Assembly: GCF_013408685.1 (NCBI RefSeq) | Contig: NZ_JACBZY010000001.1 | Coordinates: 186,001-250,000 of the forward strand | DNA: 64,000 nucleotides | DNA from: Schumannella luteola | GTDB lineage: Bacteria > Actinomycetota > Actinomycetes > Actinomycetales > Microbacteriaceae | Reading direction: 5' to 3' | Part shown: one piece after another, positions 16,901 to 24,820 of the stretch | Layout of the letters: the number at the start of each line of letters is the position of its first letter | Numbering within the stretch: position 1 is the first letter of the stretch | Translations under genes and position numbers: made by a program | Notes under the pieces: generated by a model | Database searches by the model: none | Seen by the model: only the letters and a program-made list of their open reading frames with translations | What the model was told of the DNA's origin: nothing

Positions 16901-19900
16901 TCGACCGTCGAGACGCCCGAGTGGCCGTCGGTCACGTTCAGCGTGATCTTGCCGGTGGCCGCGTCGATGGAGGCGTCGCCGAAGGTGGCGCCGCCGACGA
17001 GCTCGTAGACGGGCGAGCCGGGCTGGGTCGCCGGCTGCGCGCTGACCGTGGCGGTGCCGTCCTGATCGAGCGTGGTCGACGCGGCGAGGTCCGCGAGCAC
17101 GGGCACGACCTTGACCGTGACGGTCGCGGGCTGCGCGGCGGCATTCCCCTGCGCATCCACCGGCGTGAAGGTGTAGCTGGTCGTGCCGGTGTAGCCGGTC
17201 GCTGGGGTGAAGGTGGCGACGCCGGCCGAGGTGACGGTGACCGAGCCGGTGCCGGTGGGGGGCTGGGTGACGGTCCAGTGCAGATCGGTGCCGGCGCTGA
17301 GCGCGCTCAGGTCGGTCGTGACGGCCTGGCCGGCGTCGGTCGACACGGTGGTCGACTGCGCGGTGGGCAGCACGTGCACGGTGATCGTGGCCGGGGCGCT
17401 GGTGAGGCCGTCGGTCGTGACCGTGTAGGTCGCGGTGCGGGTTCCGCTGGTGCCGGCGGGCTGCGTCGGCACGACGAGGCTCGAGCCGCTGATCGTGCCC
17501 ACGCTGCCCGAGACGAGCGTGTAGGTGACGGGGCCGGTGCCGGTCGGGGCGGGCAGGCCGAAGCTCGCGCCGGTTCCGTTGTCGAGGCTGAGCTCGGCGG
17601 CGGTCGCGACCGGGGTCACGTTCAGCGTCGCCGTGGAGGTGGCGGTGCTGGTGCCGTCGCTGACCGTGTAGTTCGCGACGAGCTTGCCGCTCGCGCCGGA
17701 GGCCGGGGTGATGCGCACGGCGCCGTTCACGACCGAGACCGAGGCGATGCGCGCATCCGAGGTGGTCGCGCTGACGGTGAGCGGCGAGGCCGAGGTGCCG
17801 CCGGTGGCGTCGATCGCGATGTCGACGGCGCTCGGCGTGGCCGAGGCGACGGTGCTGCTGCTCACCGGGCGGGCGATCGGGGTGACCGTGATGCTCGCGG
17901 TGACCGGGTCGCCGGCGACGGCGCTCGCGCCGCTGCCGCTGGTCGGGGTGAGCACGAGGCTGTCGGGGCCGGAGTACCCGGCGGCCGGCACGTAGTGCAC
18001 GACGCCGGTCGTCGAGTCGACCGTGGCGGTGCCGTGGGTCGGGTCGGTCGTGATGGCCCAGTGCAGGTCGCTGCCCTTCTGGGCGGGCTTCGGCAGGTCG
18101 ATCGCCGCATCCGCCGGGGTGGATGCGCTGACGCCGGCCGCGTAGGGACGCACGGTGAAGGTCGCGGTGTGCTCGCTGCTCGCGCCGCCGTCGGCGGCCA
18201 CGGTGTAGCGCACCGAGACGACGCCGCTCTCGCCGTTCGCGGCGACGTAGGTGACCTTGCCGGTCGCCGAGTCGATCGAGAACGTGCCGTGGGCGCCGGT
18301 GGAGGCACTGCCCGCGACGAGGGCGAAGGTCTTCGTGCCGGCCGCGGTGGTGACGGGCGCGGCGGTGACGAGGGTCGCATCCCCGGCGGCGTTCAGGGTG
18401 CCGGTCTGGGCGACGTCGGCGGTGATCGGCGCGACGTGCACGGTGACGGTCTTCCAGCCGCTGACGCCGCCCGCCGGTGCGTCGGTGACCTGGTACTGGA
18501 AGGTCGCGTCACCCGAGAATCCGGCGGCCGGGGTGACGGTGGCGAGGCCGCCGGCAGTGACCTGCAGCTGGCCGACGCCGGCCGAGGGGTTGCGCGTGGC
18601 GTAGCTGAGCGACGAGCCGGCGCTGAGCGCGGCGAGGTCGACGCTGACGGCCGTGCCCGCCGAGGTGCTGGCGCTGGTCGCGGCGTTCGTCGGCGTGATC
18701 GTGACGCTCGCGGTCGCCGGCGCGCTGGTCTGGCCGTCGGCGGTGGCCGTGTAGGTGAAGCTGTCGGCGCCGCTGTAGCCGTCGGCGGGCGTGTACTTCA
18801 GGGTGCTGCCGGTCACGACGACCGTGCCGTGGGCCGGGCCGGTGGCGACGGCGTAGGAGGTGGTGCCGGTGGTCGCGCTCGACGTTGTCGACGCGGTCAG
18901 CGACACGGCGGCGGGGTTCGTCGCGGCGGCGACGCCGGTGCCCGAGACGTTCTTCGCGACCGGGGCGAAGGGCACGTTCGCGCTGGCGGTGCGCTGGTTC
19001 GCATCCGTCACCGTGTTGTTCGTCGCCGCGACGACGGCGGAGACCTTGACGGCGCCGCTCTTGGTCGAGGTGACGGGGATGCTCAGCGCCGGGCTGGTCG
19101 TGCCGGGCACGTCGAGCGCGGTGTCGGGCGTGAAGTTGCAGACGATCGAGGTCGCGCCGGCGGCGGGCGTCGGGCAGCTCCAGCGGGTTCCGGTGGGCGC
19201 GCCGGCGAAGGCGCCGGAGTCGAGCGACACGGTCACCGAGACGGGGCTCGTGGCGGGGCCGTCGGTCGAGGCGAACTTCAGGGCCGCGCTCGCCGCGCTC
19301 GTGGTGGTGCCGTTCGCGGCGACCGCGGTGGTCGGCGCCGACACCGTCGGGGTGACGCCGGGCTGGATCGGGTTGATCGTCGAGATGCTGAGGGCGTTGA
19401 CCTCGTGCACGTCGTTCGAGCCGCCGGTCGACGAGGCCCAGCCGAACTTGAAGGTGGAGGCGGCGAGCAGCTCCGCCGGCTCGGGCACCTCGATGGTCGG
19501 GGTGGTCGAGGCGGCGCTGTAGTTCCAGTAGACGCGCACCTTCGGGTCGGTGACGTTCGGCGGGTCGACCGTGATGCGCACGGGCACGCCGGTGCCGCGG
19601 GTGGTGGGCTTCGGGGTCTGCGCGGCGGTCGTCGCGAGCGGGGCGCCGGCGATCGACGAGAGCTGCACGCGCGGGGCGAGCAGGCAGTAGCCGGTGGTCG
19701 AGCCGCCGGCCGCGGTCACGTCGCCCGCGGGTCCGCGCACGGCGAGGATGTTCTTGACGACGTCATTGCCGCCGGAGGCGTTCTTCGCGGGGATGTAGCT
19801 CTGGTTGCAGGTGCTGGCGGCGCGGGTGTCGTTCGTCTCGACCGGGTAGTTGCCCCACGCATCCAGGCCGATGCCGAGCAGCGCGTGCGCGAGTCCGGGA

Positions 19901-20400
19901 ACGCCGCTGCGGGTGTTGTAGCCGAGCGAGCCGCCGACCGGGCCGACGCTGGTCAGCTGGTACTGGCCGTCGGTGAGGAAGAACGAGATGCCGTCGGCGC
20001 CGTTGCCGCCGTACTGGTACTGCGTGAACTGGATGTCGAGGCCGGCGCGCGAGGGCAGCGGGCTGTTGTAGAGGAAGTAGCTCGACAGGTTGCCCGTGTT
20101 CGTGGTCAGACGCAGCGCGCCGGTGCCGCTGGCGTCGTTGGGGCCGACGGCGCAGCTGGCCGGGGTCTGCGCGCTCGGCGCACCCGCGACGGTGAGGCAG
20201 GGGGTGTAGCTGCCGCCCTCGACGTAGTAGGGGTTCGCGACGGTGTTCGTGGTGAACGTGTCGGTGAGCAGCGGGGTGCCGGCGGCGTGCGCGGGGCTGA
20301 CGGCGACGATCACGGCGGCGAGCGCGACGACGCCGGCGACGATCGCGGCGGTCAGCGTGCGGGCGCGACGGGAGAGCGGGATGCGGCGGAGGGCGTGCAT
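13903..20400 (-). CDS. Giant wall-anchored surface protein: lectin-like head, Ig/cadherin-like stalk, LAHTG anchor
   Basis: 2165 residues from the ATG at 20400. Residues 1-39 are a Sec signal peptide (RRIPLSRRAR, hydrophobic core, SPAHA before the cut). About 40-345 resembles a legume/L-type lectin beta-sandwich (ADGISFFLTDG, GGSLGYN, LLGIGLDAWGNY). Then about 18-20 tandem modules of 80-100 residues each carry the TPAxGYSGxxSFTYTVTDG signature of bacterial Ig/cadherin-like repeats. A five-module block is repeated three times. The C terminus has LAHTG, a hydrophobic helix and RRRSLSAGEEA, a sortase signal of the LAxTG kind used by class E sortases. The likely role is adhesion at the cell surface. 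No sortase is in the window. An in-frame extension of 20 residues upstream would spoil the signal peptide. Confidence 0.88.
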   Translation of the reverse strand: MHALRRIPLSRRARTLTAAIVAGVVALAAVIVAVSPAHAAGTPLLTDTFTTNTVANPYYVEGGSYTPCLTVAGAPSAQTPASCAVGPNDASGTGALRLTTNTGNLSSYFLYNSPLPSRAGLDIQFTQYQYGGNGADGISFFLTDGQYQLTSVGPVGGSLGYNTRSGVPGLAHALLGIGLDAWGNYPVETNDTRAASTCNQSYIPAKNASGGNDVVKNILAVRGPAGDVTAAGGSTTGYCLLAPRVQLSSIAGAPLATTAAQTPKPTTRGTGVPVRITVDPPNVTDPKVRVYWNYSAASTTPTIEVPEPAELLAASTFKFGWASSTGGSNDVHEVNALSISTINPIQPGVTPTVSAPTTAVAANGTTTSAASAALKFASTDGPATSPVSVTVSLDSGAFAGAPTGTRWSCPTPAAGATSIVCNFTPDTALDVPGTTSPALSIPVTSTKSGAVKVSAVVAATNNTVTDANQRTASANVPFAPVAKNVSGTGVAAATNPAAVSLTASTTSSATTGTTSYAVATGPAHGTVVVTGSTLKYTPADGYSGADSFTYTATADGQTSAPATASVTITPTNAATSASTSAGTAVSVDLAALSAGSSLSYATRNPSAGVGQLQVTAGGLATVTPAAGFSGDATFQYQVTDAPAGGVSGWKTVTVHVAPITADVAQTGTLNAAGDATLVTAAPVTTAAGTKTFALVAGSASTGAHGTFSIDSATGKVTYVAANGESGVVSVRYTVAADGGASSEHTATFTVRPYAAGVSASTPADAAIDLPKPAQKGSDLHWAITTDPTHGTATVDSTTGVVHYVPAAGYSGPDSLVLTPTSGSGASAVAGDPVTASITVTPIARPVSSSTVASATPSAVDIAIDATGGTSASPLTVSATTSDARIASVSVVNGAVRITPASGASGKLVANYTVSDGTSTATSTATLNVTPVATAAELSLDNGTGASFGLPAPTGTGPVTYTLVSGSVGTISGSSLVVPTQPAGTSGTRTATYTVTTDGLTSAPATITVHVLPTAQSTTVSTDAGQAVTTDLSALSAGTDLHWTVTQPPTGTGSVTVTSAGVATFTPATGYTGTTSYTFTPVDAQGNAAAQPATVTVKVVPVLADLAASTTLDQDGTATVSAQPATQPGSPVYELVGGATFGDASIDAATGKITLNVTDGHSGVSTVDYRVTSGGQTSATHHAVFTVRPSAQNVSGTTTAGTPNGVAVDLPAPAKQGTDVRFAITAGPAHGTATVNATTGVVHYVPADGWSGADSVTLSVTSGTGSSAVAGAPITAAVTTKPVARDVQQDATATVAAQTVAVAADATGTGLTVVPAASTDPRVTGVTVADGALRIALAPGAAGTIAVDYTVADGTSSSATATATLHVAPAASADELAVDSGASATRQLPAATGTAPSYRLDEGFGDGILATVSGAGALTVHTTSGQSGTFTGSYIATSDGVDSAPQTITLHVLPTGADTTQTTAAGQDSAPLDLGALSKGTSLHWEITQPAAGGTVTIDQSTGKAVFHPASGFAGTTSWTYVPVDAQGNRAAAPLTVDVTVVPTAGDAAATTSLDQHGDATVTATPTGLGTNDDGAKHYALVAGSGPAKGTASIGATTGTISYTAANGVSGVFTVKYTVTEGGVTSAEHTATITVRPYAAGVTGSTTVNQSVELDAPVAVGSQPFVWSVQTGPQHGAVTSLDAATGQVVYTPADGYAGDDAIVLQLADARGASTTVALTVHVHPVAAAVSASTSASADPQPIRIPLAGSGTIDHYEITTPLAADLGTAVIDGTDLVITPATGVSGKLPVGYRGATADGNASAPATATLTVAPVAQGGAITVASGGTSSAELGAPVGSGPLTVAVSSPLSAGIHSASVDPATGRVTVTTDDDFSGTASFTYTVTSGSGAGAVTSAPATVTVTVDPTLVPVAPATTTATAPGGSAHPVHATPKATGSGPRTWALGSDVPPASSGATEIDPATGEIVFAPATGFSGPVDIPFTVTDGNGVAKSGVFHVDVDPLAAPTSDAGRSRGVAGATQTLTPAAPVGTAPFTYRISTPPTAQQGTATIDPATGVITFVPAAGFVGDAAVFYEVVDANGLVSDPAVVIFTVDPAAPAGGDTGLGGGAGSGSAVGGSGTTRGSGVASLAHTGVDGILPLALGLLGLFAGLAMVLLAVRRRSLSAGEEA
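14965..18945 (-). repeat. Three-fold super-repeat of five protein modules
   Basis: Within the stalk, five different module types recur in the same order about every 1.33 kb: approximately 18945-17605, 17605-16300 and 16300-14965. Marker phrases in each copy are TSAPxT (type 1), ALSxGxxLxW or VDAQGN (type 2), TFTVRP or TITVRPYAAGV (type 3), a GxDSxxL-type strand (type 4) and SGKL-type YTVADG (type 5). Boundaries are approximate to about 30 bases. Confidence 0.75.
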
Positions 20401-20535
20401 GGCGTGCTTTCGGTGTCGGGTCCTGATCGATCCGGACGCTCGGGGATGGTTTCGGGTCACCGCCCGAGCGTCCGGTCGCTTGCGGCTCGAATCGGGTAGC
20501 GCTCCGCAAACGTTTTATCCAGTGTGCGAGCGACC

Positions 20536-20760
20536 GGGGTACGCGACGTAGTCCCCATGCAGGGGGACTTTCGACACAATCGGGGTACGAATGGGGTACG
20601 GAATGCCGACAGCACCTGGAGTTGCGCGTCAGGCGTCGGAGAACAGGCGTTCCGCACTGGGAAATCAGCAGAACGAGGACATTCGGAGCCGATGGCGAAT
20701 CGGGTTGGGGTCGAATTCGGGGCGTGAAACGTCTAGTGCAGGGCCGAGCGTCGGGGTACG
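20536..20760. promoter_or_regulatory. Four GGGGTACG boxes upstream of the giant surface-protein gene
   Basis: Identical octamers lie at 20536-20543, 20582-20589, 20593-20600 and 20753-20760, all in one orientation. Two are exactly 11 bases apart, one helical turn, as for a dimeric activator. A GTCCCC/GGGGAC hairpin lies at about 20551-20568. The 422-base gap 20401-20822 holds no gene that I can support and is visibly richer in A/T than its surroundings. Confidence 0.5.
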
Positions 20761-20822
20761 GGTTCTGCGCTTGCAGTAGACCGAACGGTATGTCGTATCA
20801 GCGCCCGGCCGGACCGACAGCG

Positions 20823-22670
20823 TCAGCGCGTCAGCGGGACCGCGATCAGCGCCGGGCCGGACGACGCGGTGAACGCCTCATCCAGCTCGCCCCGATTCGC
20901 GACGCGGCGGAACTCCCAGCCGTAGGCGCGGGCGAGCGCCTCGAGATCGACCGGCTGCGGGGTCAGCTGCACCCGGTCGAAGAGCTGCGCATCGGCGCTC
21001 TGCGCGACCTCGAGTCCGTCGAAGATCGTGCCACCGCCGTCGTCGCCGACGATGACCTGGATGCGCGGGTGCGGCTCGCCCGCCGGCAGCGCCAGCGATC
21101 CGGCGTCGTGCAGCAGAGCGAGGTCGCCGATGATCAGCCGGGTCGTGCCGGCGGCCGCGCGAGCTCCGGGCGCTGTCGGATCGTCGGCGCCGGCGCCGCG
21201 CGGTCGGCGCTGCGATGCCGTGGCGATGCCGAGCGCGGTCGCGATCGTGCCGTCGATGCCGGCGAGTCCGCGGTTCGCGTGCACCCGGATGCGGCGTCCC
21301 GGAACGGTGTCGTCGGCGACGCGGATGAGGCGCGACGCCGCGAGCACCAGGCGATCGTGCGGCCAGGTCGCCGCCCACACCGCGCCGACGAGCTCGTCGC
21401 GGGTGACGGGGCGGCGCATCCGCTCGAGCTGCGAGCGGGCGAACGCCGCGCGCTCGCGGTAGTCGGTGCTGTCGATCGCGGCCGGCGGGTCGACGGCTCC
21501 GGCCTCCTCGGCTCGCTGCTCGAGCAGCGCACGCGACGCGAAAACCCAGCGCCCGATCCAGGCGCGGGTGTCGGCGGGCAGCTCGCCCTCGACGACGATG
21601 TCGGCGGAGCCGTCGAGGATGCGGGCGGTGCCGTGCGGGTCGTAGGCGTCGCGCCCGGCGGCGCGCACGACGATCGTCTCGACGTCGGCACGCCCGAGCA
21701 ACGCGGGCACCTGGCGGCTCAGCGTCGGCTGGCCGAGCACGATCGCCCGGCGGATCTCGTCGCCGAAGCCCGGCTCGTCGAGCAGCGCGCGGTAGGCGGG
21801 CACGGCGTTGGGGCCGAAGCGGGCGCCGCTCGACACCTCGGCCAGCAGCGGGGCGCCGAGCTCGCGGGCGAGGCGCTCGGCCCGCTCCCCCGCGCGCGCT
21901 CCGGCGATCACGACGGTGCCGGGCTCGGGGCGCAGTACGAGGGGCGCCCGGTCGGTCGATGCGGTCGGCGCCGCGGCGTCGGCGCGAGCCGCGGACTCCG
22001 CCGTATCCGATGCGGCCGCCAGTTCACGCAGCAGCCGCAGCTCCTCGGCCGGCAGCGCGCCGGAGAGCGGCTCGCGGAACTGCAGGTTCACGTGCAGCGG
22101 GCCCGGACCGGCGGCCGCGGCGCCGGCGAACGTCGTGCCCTCGACCGTCGCCCCGCCGAGCGGCGCAGCGAGCACCTCCGCGATCTCGGCGACCAGCGCA
22201 TCCACCTCGCCGGCGATGTCGGTCGACGCGTCGGGGGCCGGCACGTCCCACTCGGCGCGCACGGCGCCGCCGAACATGCCCGGCTGCACGGTGGTCTGGT
22301 TCGAGCCGCGGCCGCGCAGCTCGGCGGGGCGATCGGCGCTGAGCACGAGCAGCGCGACACCGGAGTGCGAGGCCTCGAGCACGGCGGGATGAAGTTCGGC
22401 GACGGCGGTGCCGCTCGTCATGACGACGGGCACCGGGCGCCCGGTCTCGACGGCGAGCCCCAGCGCGAGGAAGCCGGCGCCGCGCTCGTCGATGCGCACG
22501 TGCAGGGTGAGCGCACCGGCGCGCTCGAACTCGGCGGCGGCGAGCGCCAGCGCCTGCGAGCGCGAACCCGGGCAGAGCACCAGATCGCGCACGCCGAGGC
22601 CGATCAGGCCCCGCAGGAATCGTGCCGCGAACGCGCTCGCCGGGGCGTCAGTCCTGGGGCTTGCTGTCAT
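20823..22670 (-). CDS. menD: SEPHCHC synthase (MenD)
   Basis: 615 residues, a ThDP enzyme that adds the succinyl semialdehyde from 2-oxoglutarate to isochorismate. LCPGSRSQALALA (about 31) with the following FxxxG-RIDERGAGFLALGLA is the MenD N-terminal signature, including the ThDP-activating glutamate; VMTSGTAVAELHPAVLEA follows. The C-terminal ThDP fold shows GLAGIDGTIATALGIA and IIGDLALLHDAGSLAL. The chosen ATG at 22670 overlaps the preceding gene by 23 bases. An open frame extends upstream but only through that neighbour in another phase. Confidence 0.94.
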   Translation of the reverse strand: MTASPRTDAPASAFAARFLRGLIGLGVRDLVLCPGSRSQALALAAAEFERAGALTLHVRIDERGAGFLALGLAVETGRPVPVVMTSGTAVAELHPAVLEASHSGVALLVLSADRPAELRGRGSNQTTVQPGMFGGAVRAEWDVPAPDASTDIAGEVDALVAEIAEVLAAPLGGATVEGTTFAGAAAAGPGPLHVNLQFREPLSGALPAEELRLLRELAAASDTAESAARADAAAPTASTDRAPLVLRPEPGTVVIAGARAGERAERLARELGAPLLAEVSSGARFGPNAVPAYRALLDEPGFGDEIRRAIVLGQPTLSRQVPALLGRADVETIVVRAAGRDAYDPHGTARILDGSADIVVEGELPADTRAWIGRWVFASRALLEQRAEEAGAVDPPAAIDSTDYRERAAFARSQLERMRRPVTRDELVGAVWAATWPHDRLVLAASRLIRVADDTVPGRRIRVHANRGLAGIDGTIATALGIATASQRRPRGAGADDPTAPGARAAAGTTRLIIGDLALLHDAGSLALPAGEPHPRIQVIVGDDGGGTIFDGLEVAQSADAQLFDRVQLTPQPVDLEALARAYGWEFRRVANRGELDEAFTASSGPALIAVPLTR

Positions 22671-23034
22671 CGTCGAGCTCGGCGAGCTTCTCCTCGAGCT
22701 TGCGGATGCGTTCCTCCTGCTCACGCTCCTTGCGCAGCTGCAGCAGGAAGTCGGGATCGTCGTCGGGGGCGACCGGGCGGCCGAGACGCAGCGACCCGGT
22801 TCCGACCGGGTGACCGGCCTCGCGGGCCTGCCGGGCGGCGCTCTCCGACGAGCGCTCACGGCCGAGCGCGAACCACAGCACGGCGCCGATCAGCTGCAGC
22901 ACGACCACGATGATGATCCATCCGAGCTTCGGCAGGTGCTTGACACGGTGATCTTCGATGCGGGCGATGTCGACGATCGACACGATCACCGCGGCGATGG
23001 TGACGACCGTGTAGATCACCGCGAACCTAGCCAT
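22648..23034 (-). CDS. PLDc_N-domain membrane protein with coiled-coil tail
   Basis: 128 residues. Two hydrophobic helices (about 3-24 and 36-56, the latter LGWIIIVVVLQLIGAVLWFALGR) match the PLDc_N segment found at the start of cardiolipin synthases. No HKD catalytic domain follows. The C-terminal third (LRKEREQEERIRKLEEKLAELDDDS) is a charged coiled coil. The ATG at 23034 is preferred over the one at 23043: a TAGGAT box ends seven bases before it and an AGGA stretch sits eight bases before it. The stop overlaps the menD start, so menD is probably translated by coupling. Confidence 0.82.
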   Translation of the reverse strand: MARFAVIYTVVTIAAVIVSIVDIARIEDHRVKHLPKLGWIIIVVVLQLIGAVLWFALGRERSSESAARQAREAGHPVGTGSLRLGRPVAPDDDPDFLLQLRKEREQEERIRKLEEKLAELDDDSKPQD

Positions 23035-23041
23035 GAAGCGC

Positions 23042-23047
23042 ATCCTA
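23042..23047 (-). promoter_or_regulatory. Predicted -10 box that sets the PLDc_N start
   Basis: TAGGAT on the minus strand ends seven bases before the ATG at 23034 and overlaps the alternative ATG at 23043, which therefore could not lie on the transcript. Confidence 0.55.
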
Positions 23048-23153
23048 CGCGCCGGGCATGGGAGCCGAGTCCGGGCAGGCCCGGCGTGCAGGCAGGCCGG
23101 CCGGCGCGTGGGCGTCGGGCGGACTCCCTGCCGCGGGTTCCTACACTGGGGGG

Positions 23154-23462
23154 ATGCCCGCCTGGTTGCGCTACGCCCTCATCCGCGTCGGCGTCTTCGC
23201 CCTCGTCTTCGCCGTGCTGCTGCTGCTCGGCTTCCACTACGTCTGGGCCGGGCTCATCGCCGCCGTCGTCGGCTTCTGCGTCGGCTTCATCTTCTTCCGC
23301 GGGCAGCGCGACGAGGTGGCGACGCAGCTCGCCAACCGCAAGCCGCGGCGCACGACCGACGAGTCGGTCGAAGACGCCGAGGATGCGGGCGACACGGTGG
23401 CGCCGTCCGCCCCCGCGTCAGAAGGCGATGGCCGCGGCCAGCGCCAGACCGAAGGCGAGTGA
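23154..23462 (+). CDS. DUF4229-type small membrane protein
   Basis: 102 residues. Two hydrophobic helices (about 5-24 and 27-46) are followed by GQRDEVATQL and an acidic tail, the pattern of the actinobacterial DUF4229 family found beside menA. Function unknown. TACACT at 23142-23147 ends six bases before the ATG. The last 45 bases overlap the 3' end of menA on the opposite strand. Confidence 0.8.
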   Translation: MPAWLRYALIRVGVFALVFAVLLLLGFHYVWAGLIAAVVGFCVGFIFFRGQRDEVATQLANRKPRRTTDESVEDAEDAGDTVAPSAPASEGDGRGQRQTEGE

Positions 23463-24617
23463 GCTCAGCACGCTGAGCCGCAGCGCCAGCACCAGCTCCT
23501 TCGACGTCTTCGCCGTCAGCGTGATGAGCACGGCCGGCACGGCCGCGATCAGCACGAAGAACACGTAGAGCGCGTTGTCGAAGAGCAGCAGGAAGAACAC
23601 GTTGATGCCGAACGGCGCCAGCAGCAGCACTGCGAAGGCGATGCGCGAGGGCAGGTCGCCGATCAGCACCGACAGTGTGCGCTTGCCGGCCTTCGCATCC
23701 TGCTCGCGGTCGCGCAGGTTGTTGACCATGAGCACGGCGCAGGCGAACAGGCCCGCCGCGACGCCGGCGATCCAGGCCTCGGGCACGACCGTGCCGACCT
23801 GCACGAACATCGTGCCGACCGTCGCGACCAGGCCGAAGAACACGAACACGAACAGCTCGCCCAGCGCGTTGTAGCCGTAGGGGCGTTTGCCACCCGTGTA
23901 GAACCAGGCGGCGAGGATGCAGACCGCGCCGACCGCGAGCAGCCACCACTGGCCGCTGCGCCAGGTCAGGAACAGCCCCGCGAGACCCGCGATGCCGAAG
24001 AACACGAAGGCGACGTTGCGCACCGTGCGCGGCTTCGCCCGGCCCGAGCCGACCAGGCGGGCGGGGCCCTGGCGCACCGCGTCGGTGCCGCGCACGCCGT
24101 CGGAGTAGTCGTTGGCGTAGTTCACGCCGATCTGCAGCGCGAGCGCGACGACGAGGCAGGCGAGGGCGCGCACCCAGTGCTGCGACCATCCGCCGGCCGT
24201 GAGCCCGGCGATCGCGGTGCCGAGCGCGACGGGGGCGATCGCGAGGGCGAGGGTCTGCGGGCGGGCGCCGCTGATCCAGTCGCCGACCGTGGCCTTGCGC
24301 GCCGAGGGGGCGCCGGGCAGCGGACCGCCGGGGCGTCCGCTGCGGCCCGGGCGCGGGGCGGCGGCCGTGACGCCGCCGCGCGCCTCCTTGTTCTCGGCGC
24401 GACCGGCGCGCGCGGCGGCCGAGGCCGGGCCGGCGGCGGTGCGGCGGGTCTTCGTGACGCCGCCGTTCGCCTTCGGCGTCGCGCCGCCCTTCTTCGCGGT
24501 CGACGCGCTGCCCTTCGGGACCGGGGTCTTCGCGGTCTTCGCCGTGTCCGACGACGAGTCGCTCATCGCGTCGTCGAGCTTGCGGGGGTCGATGCGCTGC
24601 TGCTTCGGTCGTGCCAC
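23418..24617 (-). CDS. menA: 1,4-dihydroxy-2-naphthoate polyprenyltransferase
   Basis: 399 residues. The UbiA-type membrane domain (about 108-399) begins at ISGARPQTLALAIAP and has the first aspartate motif NYANDYSDGVRGTD, the loop GPARLVGSGRA, and the second motif NNLRDREQDAKAGKRTL. About eight membrane helices are expected. The enzyme attaches the polyprenyl tail to dihydroxynaphthoate. The first 107 residues are an extra Lys/Ala/Pro/Gly-rich hydrophilic region (TAKKGGATPKANGGVTKTRR) not needed by the family. The GTG at 24617 is supported by TAGGAT ending seven bases upstream, so the extension looks genuine. Confidence 0.93.
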   Translation of the reverse strand: MARPKQQRIDPRKLDDAMSDSSSDTAKTAKTPVPKGSASTAKKGGATPKANGGVTKTRRTAAGPASAAARAGRAENKEARGGVTAAAPRPGRSGRPGGPLPGAPSARKATVGDWISGARPQTLALAIAPVALGTAIAGLTAGGWSQHWVRALACLVVALALQIGVNYANDYSDGVRGTDAVRQGPARLVGSGRAKPRTVRNVAFVFFGIAGLAGLFLTWRSGQWWLLAVGAVCILAAWFYTGGKRPYGYNALGELFVFVFFGLVATVGTMFVQVGTVVPEAWIAGVAAGLFACAVLMVNNLRDREQDAKAGKRTLSVLIGDLPSRIAFAVLLLAPFGINVFFLLLFDNALYVFFVLIAAVPAVLITLTAKTSKELVLALRLSVLSSLAFGLALAAAIAF

Positions 24618-24624
24618 GAGGGGA

Positions 24625-24630
24625 ATCCTA
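24625..24630 (-). promoter_or_regulatory. Predicted -10 box of menA
   Basis: TAGGAT on the minus strand, seven bases before the menA GTG. It suggests menA has its own promoter in addition to any transcript from menB-menE. Confidence 0.55.
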
Positions 24631-24673
24631 GGGCGTGCGTCGATGAGCCCCGTCGAGCTCCGGCCCGGGCTCG

Positions 24674-24741
24674 GTGCAGGATCCTGCGGCGATCCTGCAC
24701 TCGCCGCACGATATTCCGCGGCCCTGCCGAGATCGTGCGGC
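24674..24741. repeat. Two adjacent hairpins between menE and menA
   Basis: GTGCAGGAT (24674-24682) pairs with ATCCTGCAC (24692-24700); GCCGCACGAT (24703-24712) pairs with ATCGTGCGGC (24732-24741). Both stems are perfect. They may terminate menE transcription or be a mobile palindrome. Confidence 0.8.
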
Positions 24742-24820
24742 GCTCTGCCGCCCGCAGCGCGCGACCTGGGCAGCCGCTCCGTAGGCGGCGCCGCGCCCGC
24801 CAGGGCGATGACGGCACCGT

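Noticed and set aside
14020-20499. A 2159-codon open frame on the plus strand opposite the giant surface gene
   Set aside because: Its product is Gly/Arg/Ala-rich noise typical of the antisense of high-GC coding DNA, while the minus strand has a signal peptide, domains and anchor.
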